Below, piece by piece: positions 1-7,231 of a DNA stretch of 17,037 nucleotides (its first letter is position 1; every line of letters begins with the position of its first letter). The notes under the pieces were generated by a model, which searched no databases, was not told the origin of the DNA, and was given only the letters and a program-made list of their open reading frames with translations. The stretch comes from Halorhodospira sp. Its GTDB lineage: Bacteria > Pseudomonadota > Gammaproteobacteria > Nitrococcales > Halorhodospiraceae. Both the position numbers and the translations under genes were made by a program. The stretch is taken from NCBI GenBank assembly GCA_007121755.1, contig SKJZ01000144.1:1-17037 (forward strand). The letters run 5' to 3'.

Positions 1-2
1 AG

Positions 3-677
3 GCGACCGACACCCTGAACAGGCGCCCCCGCCCCCGGACGGCTACTCCTCCCGCTTCGGGCGAGTTGTTGCCGGCGCTCTATTCGGTTACCGGTGTTGC
101 GCCGAGCGGCGATGAGGCGTGGTTGCGGACGCTGGAAGGGGCGCTGGGGGCGGGGGCGCGGCTGGTTCAGATGCGCCGCCACGATCTTGACGATGACGGC
201 TACGCCGCCCTGGCGGCCCGGGCGCTGGCGCTCTGCCGGCAGGCCGGGGCGTTGCTGCTGCTCAACCGCGATCCGGAGCTGGCGCGGCGCCTGGGCGCGG
301 ACGGCGTCCATCTGACCGCCGATCGTCTGGCCGCCTGCCGGGAGCGGCCGTTGCCGCCGCCGTTCCTGGTCGCCGCCTCCTGCCACGACACAGAGGATCT
401 ACGCCGCGCTGCCGCCGTGGAAGCCGATTTCGCCGTGCTCTCACCGGTGCTGCCGACGGCGAGCCATCCCGGTGCCTCCACGTTGGGCTGGGAGCGCTTC
501 GCCGCCCTGGCCGCGGCGGCGTTACTCCCCGTCTACGCCTTGGGCGGCGTCGGCCCCGATGATCTCGACACGGCCCGCCGCCACGGCGGCCACGGCATCG
601 CCGGCATCAGCGCGTTCTGGCCGGGAAAGAAGCGACAGGATGCCGGGCACGCGCCACGACATCCAAGTGCTGAGTGA
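3..677 (+). CDS. mutT: MutT-family protein, C-terminal ThiE-like domain (5' partial)
   Basis: The reading frame is open to the left edge, so the N-terminal part, presumably the Nudix hydrolase domain, lies outside the window. About 20 Arg/Pro-rich residues look like an interdomain linker. They are followed by a thiamine-phosphate-synthase-like TIM barrel, with the phrases LGADGVHL, VLSPVLPT, YALGGV and IAGISAFW. In many gammaproteobacteria the 8-oxo-dGTP hydrolase MutT carries such a barrel at its C-terminus, and this is the most likely identity. The barrel seems unfit for ThiE catalysis: the usual QLR-K segment reads QMRRHD, and the phosphate-binding T-TK segment reads TASH. A TTG at 66 could be read as a start, but coding continues upstream and the barrel would begin abruptly there, so I treat it as internal. 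A free-standing ThiE-like protein is the alternative. Confidence 0.8.
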   Translation, partial: ATDTLNRRPRPRTATPPASGELLPALYSVTGVAPSGDEAWLRTLEGALGAGARLVQMRRHDLDDDGYAALAARALALCRQAGALLLLNRDPELARRLGADGVHLTADRLAACRERPLPPPFLVAASCHDTEDLRRAAAVEADFAVLSPVLPTASHPGASTLGWERFAALAAAALLPVYALGGVGPDDLDTARRHGGHGIAGISAFWPGKKRQDAGHAPRHPSAE

Positions 678-714
678 TAGCGGACCAGGGTTCCGTCTAT
701 GCGTCCTTGCGTTG

Positions 715-745
715 CATGGATTGAAAGTATAGATTTCAATCCATG
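715..745. promoter_or_regulatory. 12-bp perfect inverted repeat over the ATPase start codon
   Basis: CATGGATTGAAA (715-726) and TTTCAATCCATG (734-745) are exact reverse complements separated by seven bases, GTATAGA. The right arm ends with the ATG of the downstream ATPase gene. The spacer contains TATAGA (728-733), a -10-like hexamer 15 bases before the ATG, and TTGCGT (707-712) could be a weak -35 with a short 15-base spacer. If that is the promoter, the mRNA would be almost leaderless. The palindrome would then cover both the -10 box and the start codon, a suitable place for an operator. It could equally form an RNA hairpin that hides the start codon. The repeat is seen directly; its role is inferred. 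Confidence 0.6.
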
Positions 746-1933
746 ATACACCGCCTCCTTGAACCGAAGCTGCGGGAACTGGCCGGATACTACCCGGTGG
801 TTGCGGTCAGCGGCCCGCGTCAGTCGGGGAAGACCACCTTGTGCCGGGCGGTCTTCCCCGCGCACCCCTACGTGACGTTGGAGGCGTTGGATAACCGGGA
901 GTACGCCCGCCACGACCCGCGAGGGTTCCTGGCGGAGTATCGGGGCGGGGCGGTGGTGGACGAGATCCAGAACGTCCCGGAGTTGCTCGGTTACCTGCAG
1001 GAGGAAGTCGACGCCCGCCCCGAGCCCGGGCGCTTCGTGCTGACCGGCTCACAGCACTTCGGCCTGTCGCAGTCGATCGCCCAGTCTCTGGCGGGCCGCT
1101 GCGGAATCCTGACCCTCCTGCCGCCCAACCTTGAAGAGCTCCGGCACTTTCCATCGGCTCCGGCCGATCTGTTCACGCTCCTGTGGCAGGGGGCTTATCC
1201 GCGCATCTACGATCGGGACATCCCGGCCCACCAGTGGCTGCGGGACTACACGGCGACCTACATCGAGCGCGATGTCCGCCAGATCGTCAACGTCTCCGAC
1301 CTGAGCCTCTTCACGGACTTCCTCAAGCTCTGCGCCGGGCGCACGGCCCAGGAGATCAACCTCTCCGCCCTCGGGGGCGATGGCGGTGTCTCGCACGCCA
1401 CGGCCCGTTCCTGGCTTTCCGTCCTGGAGACCGGCTACATCGTTTATCGGTTGCCGGCTTGGCACGCCAACTTGCGCAAGCAGGTCATCAAGGCCCCGAA
1501 GCTGCACTTCCTCGACAGTGGATTGGTGTGCCACCTGTTGGGCATCAACCATCCCGACCAACTGCGCCACCACCCGCTGCGCGGTGCGATCTTCGAGAGT
1601 TGGGTGGCGGCGGAGATCCTCAAGAATCACCTCCACCGGGGGATTGTCCCCGACGCGTTTCATTACCGGGAGGCGCGCGGCTTGGAGATCGACCTCCTGC
1701 TGCGCTCGGGCCGGGATCTGACCGCCATCGAGGCCAAGTCGTCCGCCACGCCGGCGAGCGACTTCTTCGACAACTTGCGGCGCTTTGCCGAGCGGTTGAA
1801 GACGGCGGCCGATACACTCGACCGCATCGAGGCTCTGGTCGTCTACGGCGGCGATGCCTCCCGGCGGCGCTCGGCCGGACGGTTGCTCTCGTGGCGGGAG
1901 GTCGGCTCGGTTATCGGATCAAGAACCCAATAG
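743..1933 (+). CDS. AAA-family ATPase with C-terminal DUF4143 domain
   Basis: This 396-residue protein has the usual length and order of the AAA_14/DUF4143 family. Walker A is GPRQSGKT (24-31), Walker B is AVVDEIQ (70-76), and a sensor-like segment VLTGSQH lies at 99-105. The C-terminal third holds EID (315-317) and IEAK (329-332), the spaced acidic and lysine residues of a PD-(D/E)XK nuclease-like fold, which fits what is reported for DUF4143. The physiological role of the family is not established; members are widespread, mobile and usually stand alone. No Shine-Dalgarno is visible before the ATG; instead the start codon lies in a perfect inverted repeat. The gene is flanked by the mutT 3' end (65 bases upstream) and hairpins downstream, with no same-strand partner, so it is probably monocistronic. 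Base composition resembles the neighbours. Confidence 0.92.
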   Translation: MIHRLLEPKLRELAGYYPVVAVSGPRQSGKTTLCRAVFPAHPYVTLEALDNREYARHDPRGFLAEYRGGAVVDEIQNVPELLGYLQEEVDARPEPGRFVLTGSQHFGLSQSIAQSLAGRCGILTLLPPNLEELRHFPSAPADLFTLLWQGAYPRIYDRDIPAHQWLRDYTATYIERDVRQIVNVSDLSLFTDFLKLCAGRTAQEINLSALGGDGGVSHATARSWLSVLETGYIVYRLPAWHANLRKQVIKAPKLHFLDSGLVCHLLGINHPDQLRHHPLRGAIFESWVAAEILKNHLHRGIVPDAFHYREARGLEIDLLLRSGRDLTAIEAKSSATPASDFFDNLRRFAERLKTAADTLDRIEALVVYGGDASRRRSAGRLLSWREVGSVIGSRTQ

Positions 1934-1946
1934 CAAGGTTCAGCAT

Positions 1947-1982
1947 CCAACGAGGGCGGCCTACGGAGTCGCCGCACGTTGG
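1947..1982 (+). terminator. Hairpin after the ATPase gene, possible terminator
   Basis: CCAACG (1947-1952) pairs with CGTTGG (1977-1982), and GCGGC (1956-1960) with GCCGC (1971-1975), around a 10-base loop. This gives 11 base pairs with a small internal loop, starting 14 bases after the ATPase stop codon. No U-tract follows, so intrinsic termination is uncertain. A smaller palindrome, GGACTTAGTCC, follows at 1983-1993. The position suggests a transcript end; the structure was worked out by eye only. Confidence 0.4.
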
Positions 1983-2025
1983 GGACTTAGTCCTACCCCG
2001 TCACGTTGTCCGGTCGAGTCCGGGG

Positions 2026-2076
2026 AGCGGCTACGTCCGCTATAGCGTCGGCGGCGGGGTCCGCTACCACTTCTGA
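2026..2076 (+). pseudogene. Possible remnant of an outer-membrane beta-barrel C-terminus
   Basis: The frame ending with the TGA at 2074-2076 reads GSGYVRYSVGGGVRYHF. Alternating aromatic or hydrophobic and small or polar residues ending in phenylalanine is the signature of the last strand of a bacterial outer-membrane barrel, the Bam-recognised C-terminus. Nothing barrel-like precedes it: upstream in the same frame is a shadow of the ATPase gene and a short stretch without similarity I can recognise. It could be the tail of a gene deleted when the ATPase arrived, or chance. Only about 17 residues support it, so confidence is low. Confidence 0.25.
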
Positions 2077-2099
2077 CCGGGCCGGCAAGTCCGGCGGTC
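2075..2099. terminator. GC-rich hairpin at the end of the remnant frame
   Basis: GACCG-GG-CCGG (2075-2085) pairs with CCGGCGGTC (2091-2099) around a five-base loop CAAGT, with a two-base bulge. It begins inside the TGA of the barrel-like remnant and lies 41 bases past the stop of the converging hydrolase gene (2140). It could end transcripts from either side, but no T-tract flanks it on either strand. The stretch 1934-2139 holds otherwise only GC-rich sequence in which I see no gene. Confidence 0.35.
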
Positions 2100-2139
2100 A
2101 GTCCGGCGGCGGAGGCCCGGCGCGCGGCGCACGCCGCGT

Positions 2140-3036
2140 CTAAGGCCACGCCGGGCGGTGGGTCCAGGGGCCATCGGGTGGCTCCCGGGCGGCGTCCAAG
2201 TCCTCTTCCAGCCACCCGCGCAACGTCTCCGCAAACCTCTGCCTGACCCGAGGATCGGCCAGCGGCAGGTTGTGGCGAGCCCCCTCGATACGCCACAGGT
2301 AGCGGGGCCCTTCCGCGGCGTCATAAAGAACCTCCCCGTGGTGGGGCGGGATGGTCCGGTCATCCTCCGCCACGATCAGCAGCAGCGGCAGAGGAGCGAT
2401 CTCCCCCACATGGTCGAGCGGGGCGTAATCGTCGCTTACAAACCACGATAGCGGGTATTGGAACGGCCACGTAAGAAAGAAACCGCCCAGCTTCTCCCGC
2501 GTGATGCCGCGGTAACTGGCGAACGGGCTCTCGGCGATGAGTCCGGCCGGGGCGTCGCCTTCCCAAAGGGCGGTGGCGGTGATCGCGATCGTCGCGCCGA
2601 GGCTTTGACCGAAGACGATCAACCGCTCGGCATCGACCCCCTCCATCTCCAGCGCCGTTCTCATCGCGGCGTCGGCGTCGAGATGGATCCCTTCGAACGT
2701 GGCCCGCCCTTCCGAGTGTCCAAAGCCGCGGTAGTCGAAGAGAAAGACGTTGAAGCCCTCGCGCGGCAGCCACCAGACTGCCACTACGTGGGTGCTGATG
2801 TTCTGGGCGTTGCCGTGCAGGAAGATGACGCTGCCGTGGGCCTCTTCGGTGCGGGCGGGCAGGAACCAGCCGTGGAGCCGCGTGCCGTCCGCCGCCTCGA
2901 AGTGGACGTCTTCGTAGATCAATCCCGCGTCGGCCGGGTCCCAGTAGTGATCCTCCGACGGCAAAAAGAAGAGCCGCTGACAGCCGGAGAGCGCGAGCGC
3001 GATCCACAGTAACGCCGGGAGCTTGATTCGGTTCAT
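2140..3036 (-). CDS. Lipoprotein alpha/beta hydrolase
   Basis: From the ATG at 3036 the protein has 298 residues. It begins with a lipoprotein signal, a hydrophobic stretch ending LSGC with Cys19 as the lipidated residue, preceded by a good ribosome site, GGAG, six bases before the ATG. In-frame codons back to 3090 add an uncharged-looking leader that would spoil the signal, so I reject that start. The fold is a serine hydrolase: oxyanion segment HGNAQN (74-79), DYRGFGHSEG (101-110), nucleophile elbow GQSLG with Ser145, acid in EDDRTIPP and histidine in ARHNL. This matches the BEM46/YqkD-like group of peptidases and esterases of unknown substrate. The lipidated form would sit in the periplasm on a membrane. 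It is the last gene of the DUF3015-DUF4105-hydrolase run, 60 bases after the DUF4105 stop. Confidence 0.88.
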   Translation of the reverse strand: MNRIKLPALLWIALALSGCQRLFFLPSEDHYWDPADAGLIYEDVHFEAADGTRLHGWFLPARTEEAHGSVIFLHGNAQNISTHVVAVWWLPREGFNVFLFDYRGFGHSEGRATFEGIHLDADAAMRTALEMEGVDAERLIVFGQSLGATIAITATALWEGDAPAGLIAESPFASYRGITREKLGGFFLTWPFQYPLSWFVSDDYAPLDHVGEIAPLPLLLIVAEDDRTIPPHHGEVLYDAAEGPRYLWRIEGARHNLPLADPRVRQRFAETLRGWLEEDLDAAREPPDGPWTHRPAWP

Positions 3037-3096
3037 TGCTTCTCCGTGCCGAGGCGGCGGGAGCCGGGAGGTTGCTCTCCGCGTGCTCATTGCTCC

Positions 3097-5091
3097 CTAG
3101 AAGTAGCGGTGCAGCGCCGCCTGTCCGTGGGTTGTCCGGACCGTATAGTCTTCCTCCCGTTCCACGACGAATCTTAACGCGGTTCGCGTGGTGATGCGGA
3201 CCCCGGCTTCCGCCGCTATGCGCCAAGCGTCGCCGTGGTCGTCATCCCCGGCGGCGTTATCGTCGTGGAAGCGCAAGCCGCGCGCGGTAATGCGGAGCCG
3301 AACGGGGCGTGAGGCGTAGTGGGCTTCGATGCGCGCCCCCGCCCCGGCCCGGTAGTTATCGTCCAGCCGCCCGGAGCCCCGAAGCTCCCCGTCGATCGCG
3401 GCGTGAAGCACCACGCCGCCGCCGATCCCCCAAGCCGGGCCGATGTGGCCGGAGACTCCGGCCATCAACGCCCGTTCCCCGGCGGGATCGCGGTAGCGGT
3501 CGGCGCCGATGCGGGTGCCCCACGATAGCTCGCGGAAGAGGTGGCCGCGGGGGGAGAGAGAGCGTAGATCGAGGAGAAGCAGGCGCTCCAGTTCCGCGCC
3601 GTCGCCGGCGGCGTGGCCGCTGCGCGACGGGACATCGCGGTAGATCCGCGCCTCGGTCTCCAAAAAGGAGATTTGCGCCCCCCGCAGATAGCCGTCCGGT
3701 GGGTCCAATAGGTCGTGGTACGCCGCGCGCCACTGCAGCGCGGCGTACCCCACGCCGTCTTGGCGGCCGGCGGCGATGCCCGCGCGCTTGGTCGGATGGC
3801 CCTGGTCGGGGCGGCTCTCCGGAACGGGCGGGTCCGGCAGCGGCTCCGCCTCGACCCGGCTGCGGGCGATTAGCAGGGCGTGGCGGCGTTCCCGCGACTC
3901 CTCACCCACGGACTCGATTTGCGCGAGCAGATCGAGGTAGAGGTAGGCGGCTTCGAGAATATGGGCCCGTCGCCGGTCGGAGCGTTCCGTCACCTCGGGG
4001 CTCTGGGGTTCGACCGCACCCCTGGCCAGGGCCTGGACCGCGTCCTGCTCATCCCGTTCGAGCCCTTGAAGGGCGTGATCGAGTGTGCGCATCACCGATG
4101 GCCGGTACCTGACCCCCTGCAACAGACCGTCCTGGCCGACAACGGCGCGGACGGTGTCGGTGGGGATGGTCCACATGTTGAAGCGATCAATGAGGTCGAG
4201 CTCGGGATCAGCGATCTCCAGCAGGGAGAGGAGCCGATAGGAGCAATTCTGATAGAAGAAGTAGTAGGGAAAACCGATCTCGTCCATTTCCCACAGGTGG
4301 GCGAGCAGGCGGTCGATGGCCTCCCGGTCCAGATCGAGTTCGTACTCCCACAGGTCGCGGTTCTCCAGGTGGGTGTACTCGTTGACCTTTTCGTAGTACG
4401 GGAGCACCGAGTAGATTCCCGGGTAGCCGCCGAAGACGCCACGCAGGGCGAAGATCATCCCGCTGTCCTCTTCGGTATAGGCGGCGTGGTTGACTGCGAA
4501 AGAGGTGAGCGGCATACGGCGAGTGCCGCGCGCGGAGTCGAGACGCAGCAGGGTGTGTCCGAACATCGAGGCCGGATTGCCCATGTAGGCGTCGGCGAAG
4601 ATCAGCACGACCTGTTCGGTGTCGATCCGCTCCCGCCACGCCTCGAAGGCGTCACAGGCGGGACGGGGAGGCGGCGGCTCGCTCCGCTCCAGATCGAGCC
4701 GTTCGTCTAAAAAGCGGCGCCGGGCCGGAAAACGGCAGGCGGCGTGCTCGTCATCGGTTGCCTCTTCGACGGGGAGGTAGAGCGCGGCTAGGGTCGCCTC
4801 CAATTCGGCCCGAGGGTCGCGATCGCCATCGGGGGCGAGATAGAACCCCTCGGTAACGACCGCGCCCCGTCTGGAAAAGCCGAAAGCGCGGGGTTCATAG
4901 CGCAAGAGATTAAGCCAGTGGCGATCGGTGGCCAGATCTTCCTCTTCCGCGGCGTCGAGAACCGTTTGCGGCACAGTGGCCCCGAACACGGGCGCCTCGA
5001 CAGCGGCCAGGATCAGCACAGCCGCCGCCAGCATGGACGGCAAAAAGCGATACCGGTGGAGTTTACGCAATGCGGGATCGGACCGGCTCAA
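3097..5091 (-). CDS. DUF4105 periplasmic protein with C-terminal beta-barrel-like domain
   Basis: The 664-residue protein starts with a basic n-region and a hydrophobic segment (about 20-38), a probable Sec signal ending VFGA. Residues about 160-320 form the DUF4105 block (Pfam now labels it, as I recall, Lnb N-terminal periplasmic domain): FADAYMGNPASMFGHTLLRL, then YPGIYSVLPYYEKVNEYTH and FYQNCSYRLLSLLE. His179 before Cys283 suggests a permuted papain-like pair (inference). From about 430 onward come alternating strands (GVGYAALQWRAAYHDLLDP) ending HRYF, typical of an outer-membrane barrel. The enzymatic role is unproven; Bacteroides Lnb is reported to act in lipoprotein N-acylation. The start is unsure: TTG at 5091 or 5070, or ATG at 5034, none with a convincing ribosome site. 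The gene is 77 bases after the DUF3015 gene and upstream of the lipoprotein hydrolase. Confidence 0.85.
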   Translation of the reverse strand: MSRSDPALRKLHRYRFLPSMLAAAVLILAAVEAPVFGATVPQTVLDAAEEEDLATDRHWLNLLRYEPRAFGFSRRGAVVTEGFYLAPDGDRDPRAELEATLAALYLPVEEATDDEHAACRFPARRRFLDERLDLERSEPPPPRPACDAFEAWRERIDTEQVVLIFADAYMGNPASMFGHTLLRLDSARGTRRMPLTSFAVNHAAYTEEDSGMIFALRGVFGGYPGIYSVLPYYEKVNEYTHLENRDLWEYELDLDREAIDRLLAHLWEMDEIGFPYYFFYQNCSYRLLSLLEIADPELDLIDRFNMWTIPTDTVRAVVGQDGLLQGVRYRPSVMRTLDHALQGLERDEQDAVQALARGAVEPQSPEVTERSDRRRAHILEAAYLYLDLLAQIESVGEESRERRHALLIARSRVEAEPLPDPPVPESRPDQGHPTKRAGIAAGRQDGVGYAALQWRAAYHDLLDPPDGYLRGAQISFLETEARIYRDVPSRSGHAAGDGAELERLLLLDLRSLSPRGHLFRELSWGTRIGADRYRDPAGERALMAGVSGHIGPAWGIGGGVVLHAAIDGELRGSGRLDDNYRAGAGARIEAHYASRPVRLRITARGLRFHDDNAAGDDDHGDAWRIAAEAGVRITTRTALRFVVEREEDYTVRTTHGQAALHRYF

Positions 5092-5123
5092 CGCGGCGTG
5101 CCGGGCACGCCCGTGCGGATGGA

Positions 5124-5162
5124 TTGCCCGGTCCCCCCAGGGGGGAGGTGGGGGGTGGGCAA
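5124..5162 (-). terminator. GC-rich nested hairpin between the DUF3015 and DUF4105 genes
   Basis: TTGCCC (5124-5129) pairs with GGGCAA (5157-5162), and inside it C6 (5133-5138) faces G6 (5140-5145). It starts seven bases after the DUF3015 stop on the minus strand. There is no U-tract on the downstream side, so it may be an attenuator or 3' stabiliser and not a full terminator. That would allow more DUF3015 than DUF4105 product from one transcript (inference). Confidence 0.4.
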
Positions 5163-5168
5163 GGGTTC

Positions 5169-5645
5169 TTAGACCGTGTAGCGGGCGAGAACGATGTCCC
5201 CGGCCATGGTCGTCTCGAGGTTGCGCAGCGCCTCGCCGGCGGTGACGTTCTCGGACGGGAAGATCTGCTCGAAGTTGCCCTGGGCGTGGGCGAAGAAGGC
5301 GCCGTGATGGGCCTCATCGATGCCGATCAGCGTAGCCAGGGTCTCCAGGGCCTCGCCGCCGCCGTTCGACATGTCGCGGGCGACCTGCTCCATGTTGTCG
5401 GACATGAACCGGGAAGCGTCGGCGGTGATGACGGCGCCGTGTTCGCAACCCAGGGTTCCGGAAGTGATGCCGAAGAGCTGGTTGGCGGAGGTGCCGTTGG
5501 TGGTGACCGCCAACAGATCTTGGGCAATGCCGGACTGGCCGTCCCACAGCATGGTGCCGAGGCCGCAGCCGGTGTTGTCGGCATGGGCGGCGCCACCGGC
5601 CAGGAACAGCGTGCCGGCGATAGCGACGGATGCGATTTTCTTCAT
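5169..5645 (-). CDS. DUF3015 periplasmic protein
   Basis: The 158-residue protein has a clear Sec signal peptide (1-22, ending AHA). The mature part begins with the family block CGLGTMLWDG, then AVTTNGTSANQLFGITSGTLGC, which is diagnostic of DUF3015. Two cysteines, Cys27 and Cys67, are the only ones and could form a disulphide. The C-terminal half is helical with an Asn/Gly/Glu-rich middle. No activity is known for the family. The ATG at 5645 is preceded by GGAG with seven bases between, a good ribosome site. It is the first gene of the minus-strand run DUF3015, DUF4105, hydrolase, and its promoter should lie in 5646-5798, although I find no clear boxes. The length is normal for the family. 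Confidence 0.9.
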   Translation of the reverse strand: MKKIASVAIAGTLFLAGGAAHADNTGCGLGTMLWDGQSGIAQDLLAVTTNGTSANQLFGITSGTLGCEHGAVITADASRFMSDNMEQVARDMSNGGGEALETLATLIGIDEAHHGAFFAHAQGNFEQIFPSENVTAGEALRNLETTMAGDIVLARYTV

Positions 5646-5798
5646 GGAGACACTCCGTATCGTTGCTCAACTAGATGTGGAGTCTGAAGGATGTGCGATG
5701 ATTCACAGACTTTCAAGGGGGCGAGCCCCGGTACCCCGAAGTGGCGTCCGGATCCTGCCCATCCGTCCACCCATCGGGCACCGGTTTTTCGAGTCTCC
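5646..5798. other. Intergenic region, zapD 3' side to DUF3015 start
   Basis: These 153 bases separate the zapD stop from the DUF3015 start, both on the minus strand. A short hairpin (GGGG, CGAG loop, CCCC, 5718-5729) could weakly end the zapD transcript; only two T residues follow it on the minus strand. In many relatives the small zinc protein gene yacG follows zapD. No frame here encodes the four-cysteine YacG pattern, so it appears absent from this place. Confidence 0.5.
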
Positions 5799-6584
5799 CT
5801 ACAGATCGCAGATGGCCAATTGAAACGGCACGTCTTCCCGGGCGGGTGCCGGCCGGGTGGCGGTGTCGGGTTGAGACAGGAAGCGGATGGTGATCAAGTG
5901 GCGGTTGCCGCTCACCTCGGGGAAGAGCGTGCTATTGCTAGGCACCCGCGTGCGGATGAGTTGGACGGGCCGGCTGTCGAAAGGGGGGCGGTACTGCCAA
6001 GTGCCGTCTTCGGCGTGGACCGTGTCGAAGGTAGCTGTGTCGCGTTGCAGGCGCAGGATGAGGGACGTGGCGGCGTGGAGATCGGAGAAGCTGTCGAGCC
6101 ACCGTTCCAGATCCTCTCGGCGCCGGTTATACGGCTGCGTCAGCCAACGATGGTATGCAGGCAGGTCGAACCCACCGGTTCCGGCGCCGACCGCGATGCG
6201 TTGGGACACGGCGCTGAGCAGTTCATCGTCGCGCAACGCTTGGCCCAGGCCCGCCCCGGCGGCGTCGATGCGGTTGAGGAGATCACGGCAGAGGGCCTTC
6301 TCGTCGGCCACTTGCTCCTCCGGCCAAGTCCCTTGGGTCTCGATACGCGAGAGCCCGCCGCCTAGGCGGTCCAGTTCCTTGATGTACTCAGAGCGAATAT
6401 CACCGCGGTCGAGGATGCCCAGCGCGCCGACGAAGGCCTCTATGGAGGTCCGGCTGTCGAGGACGCGCTCACCCTCCATGGCTTCGACGGCTGTCTCCAG
6501 CAGAAACTCCAGGCGTAGCATGGTGCGGATGCGCTCTCCGAGCGGGTGCTCGTACGTAACCCAACTGGGCGCCGTGTTGCTCAT
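5799..6584 (-). CDS. zapD: Cell division protein ZapD (Z-ring-associated)
   Basis: From the ATG at 6584 the protein has 261 residues, close to E. coli ZapD (247). Conserved phrases align along its length: YEHPLGERIRTMLRLEFLL (11-29), EYIKELDRL, FDLPAYHRWL, LYPQISG-like LFPEVSGNRHLITIRF near the end, and a hydrophobic C-terminus. ZapD binds the FtsZ C-terminal tail and bundles protofilaments at midcell. The ATG is preceded by GAGGAAGG on the minus strand, a strong ribosome site. It overlaps the coaE stop as ATGA (6581-6584), which argues for translational coupling and against the much longer in-frame extension back to 6842 that would lie inside coaE. It is the last gene of pilB-pilC-pilD-coaE-zapD. 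Confidence 0.95.
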   Translation of the reverse strand: MSNTAPSWVTYEHPLGERIRTMLRLEFLLETAVEAMEGERVLDSRTSIEAFVGALGILDRGDIRSEYIKELDRLGGGLSRIETQGTWPEEQVADEKALCRDLLNRIDAAGAGLGQALRDDELLSAVSQRIAVGAGTGGFDLPAYHRWLTQPYNRRREDLERWLDSFSDLHAATSLILRLQRDTATFDTVHAEDGTWQYRPPFDSRPVQLIRTRVPSNSTLFPEVSGNRHLITIRFLSQPDTATRPAPAREDVPFQLAICDL

Positions 6585-7231
6585 CTTGACCTTCCTCGCC
6601 GTCTTCGTCCGGGGGGCGCGTCGCACTGTCTGGCCAGGAAGTGGCGGTGTAGCGAGGCCACTTGCCCAACTAACTCGTGAGGGTTCCCTCGGTTGTCCAG
6701 AGTGAAGTCCGCTCGGGCCAGCCGCTGGACTCGGCTGGCCTGCGCCGCCAAACGGCTCGCCGTCTCGGCGGATGAGAGCCCTTCCCGGTGCTGCAGGCGA
6801 AGCCGCTGCGCAGCCGGGTCGAGATCGACGACGACGACCCAATCGACATCCGCGTCCATTCCCGTCTCCACCAACAAAGGTACCACTACCACGACGTAGG
6901 GAGCATCCACACAGCGTAGTCGGTTTCTAATCTCGGAGCGGATACGGGGGTGGAGGATTTCCTCCAGGCGCTGGCGCTCGCCGGAGTCGGAGAAGATACG
7001 GCGCGCTAGGGCGGCGCGATCCAGAGTGCCATCCGGGGCGCGTGCCTCCGCTCCGAACGTTTCGAAGACCGCCGCCAGTCCGTCGCTCCCGGGGCGCACT
7101 ACGAATCTCGCTACTAGGTCGGTATCGATGATCGGGGCGCCGCGCGCTGCGAACAGCGCTGCGGCCGAGCTTTTGCCGCTGGCGATGCCCCCGGTGAGGC
7201 CGATGCGCAGTGTGCCGGTACGGCCGGTCAT
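6581..7231 (-). CDS. coaE: Dephospho-CoA kinase
   Basis: CoaE phosphorylates dephospho-CoA at the ribose 3'-hydroxyl, the last step of coenzyme A synthesis, in the cytoplasm. From the ATG at 7231 there are 216 residues, the normal size. The P-loop is GLTGGIASGKS (11-21). It is followed by the substrate segment IDTDLVARFVVRPGSDG, then GTLDRAALARRIFSD and LEEILHPRIRSEI, all standard CoaE landmarks, and VVVVPLLVETGMD. A second ATG at 7240 would add three residues (MVP). I chose 7231 because it forms an ATGA overlap with the pilD stop (7228-7230). The C-terminal tail is Arg-rich and a little longer than typical. The gene is commonly found between pilD and zapD or yacG in gammaproteobacteria. Confidence 0.95.
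   Translation of the reverse strand: MTGRTGTLRIGLTGGIASGKSSAAALFAARGAPIIDTDLVARFVVRPGSDGLAAVFETFGAEARAPDGTLDRAALARRIFSDSGERQRLEEILHPRIRSEIRNRLRCVDAPYVVVVVPLLVETGMDADVDWVVVVDLDPAAQRLRLQHREGLSSAETASRLAAQASRVQRLARADFTLDNRGNPHELVGQVASLHRHFLARQCDAPPGRRRRGRSR

Noticed and set aside
715..745. Inverted repeat as terminal repeat of a transposable element
   Set aside because: Both arms sit side by side with a seven-base spacer and there is no matching copy after the ATPase gene or any transposase.
1183..2076. 297-codon frame overlapping the ATPase gene
   Set aside because: Most of it is an out-of-frame reading of the ATPase; only the last roughly 17 codons, beyond the ATPase stop, are of interest and are listed separately.
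3309..4112. Arg-rich plus-strand frame of 267 codons
   Set aside because: Composition is typical of an antisense frame in GC-rich DNA, and it lies fully within the DUF4105 gene.
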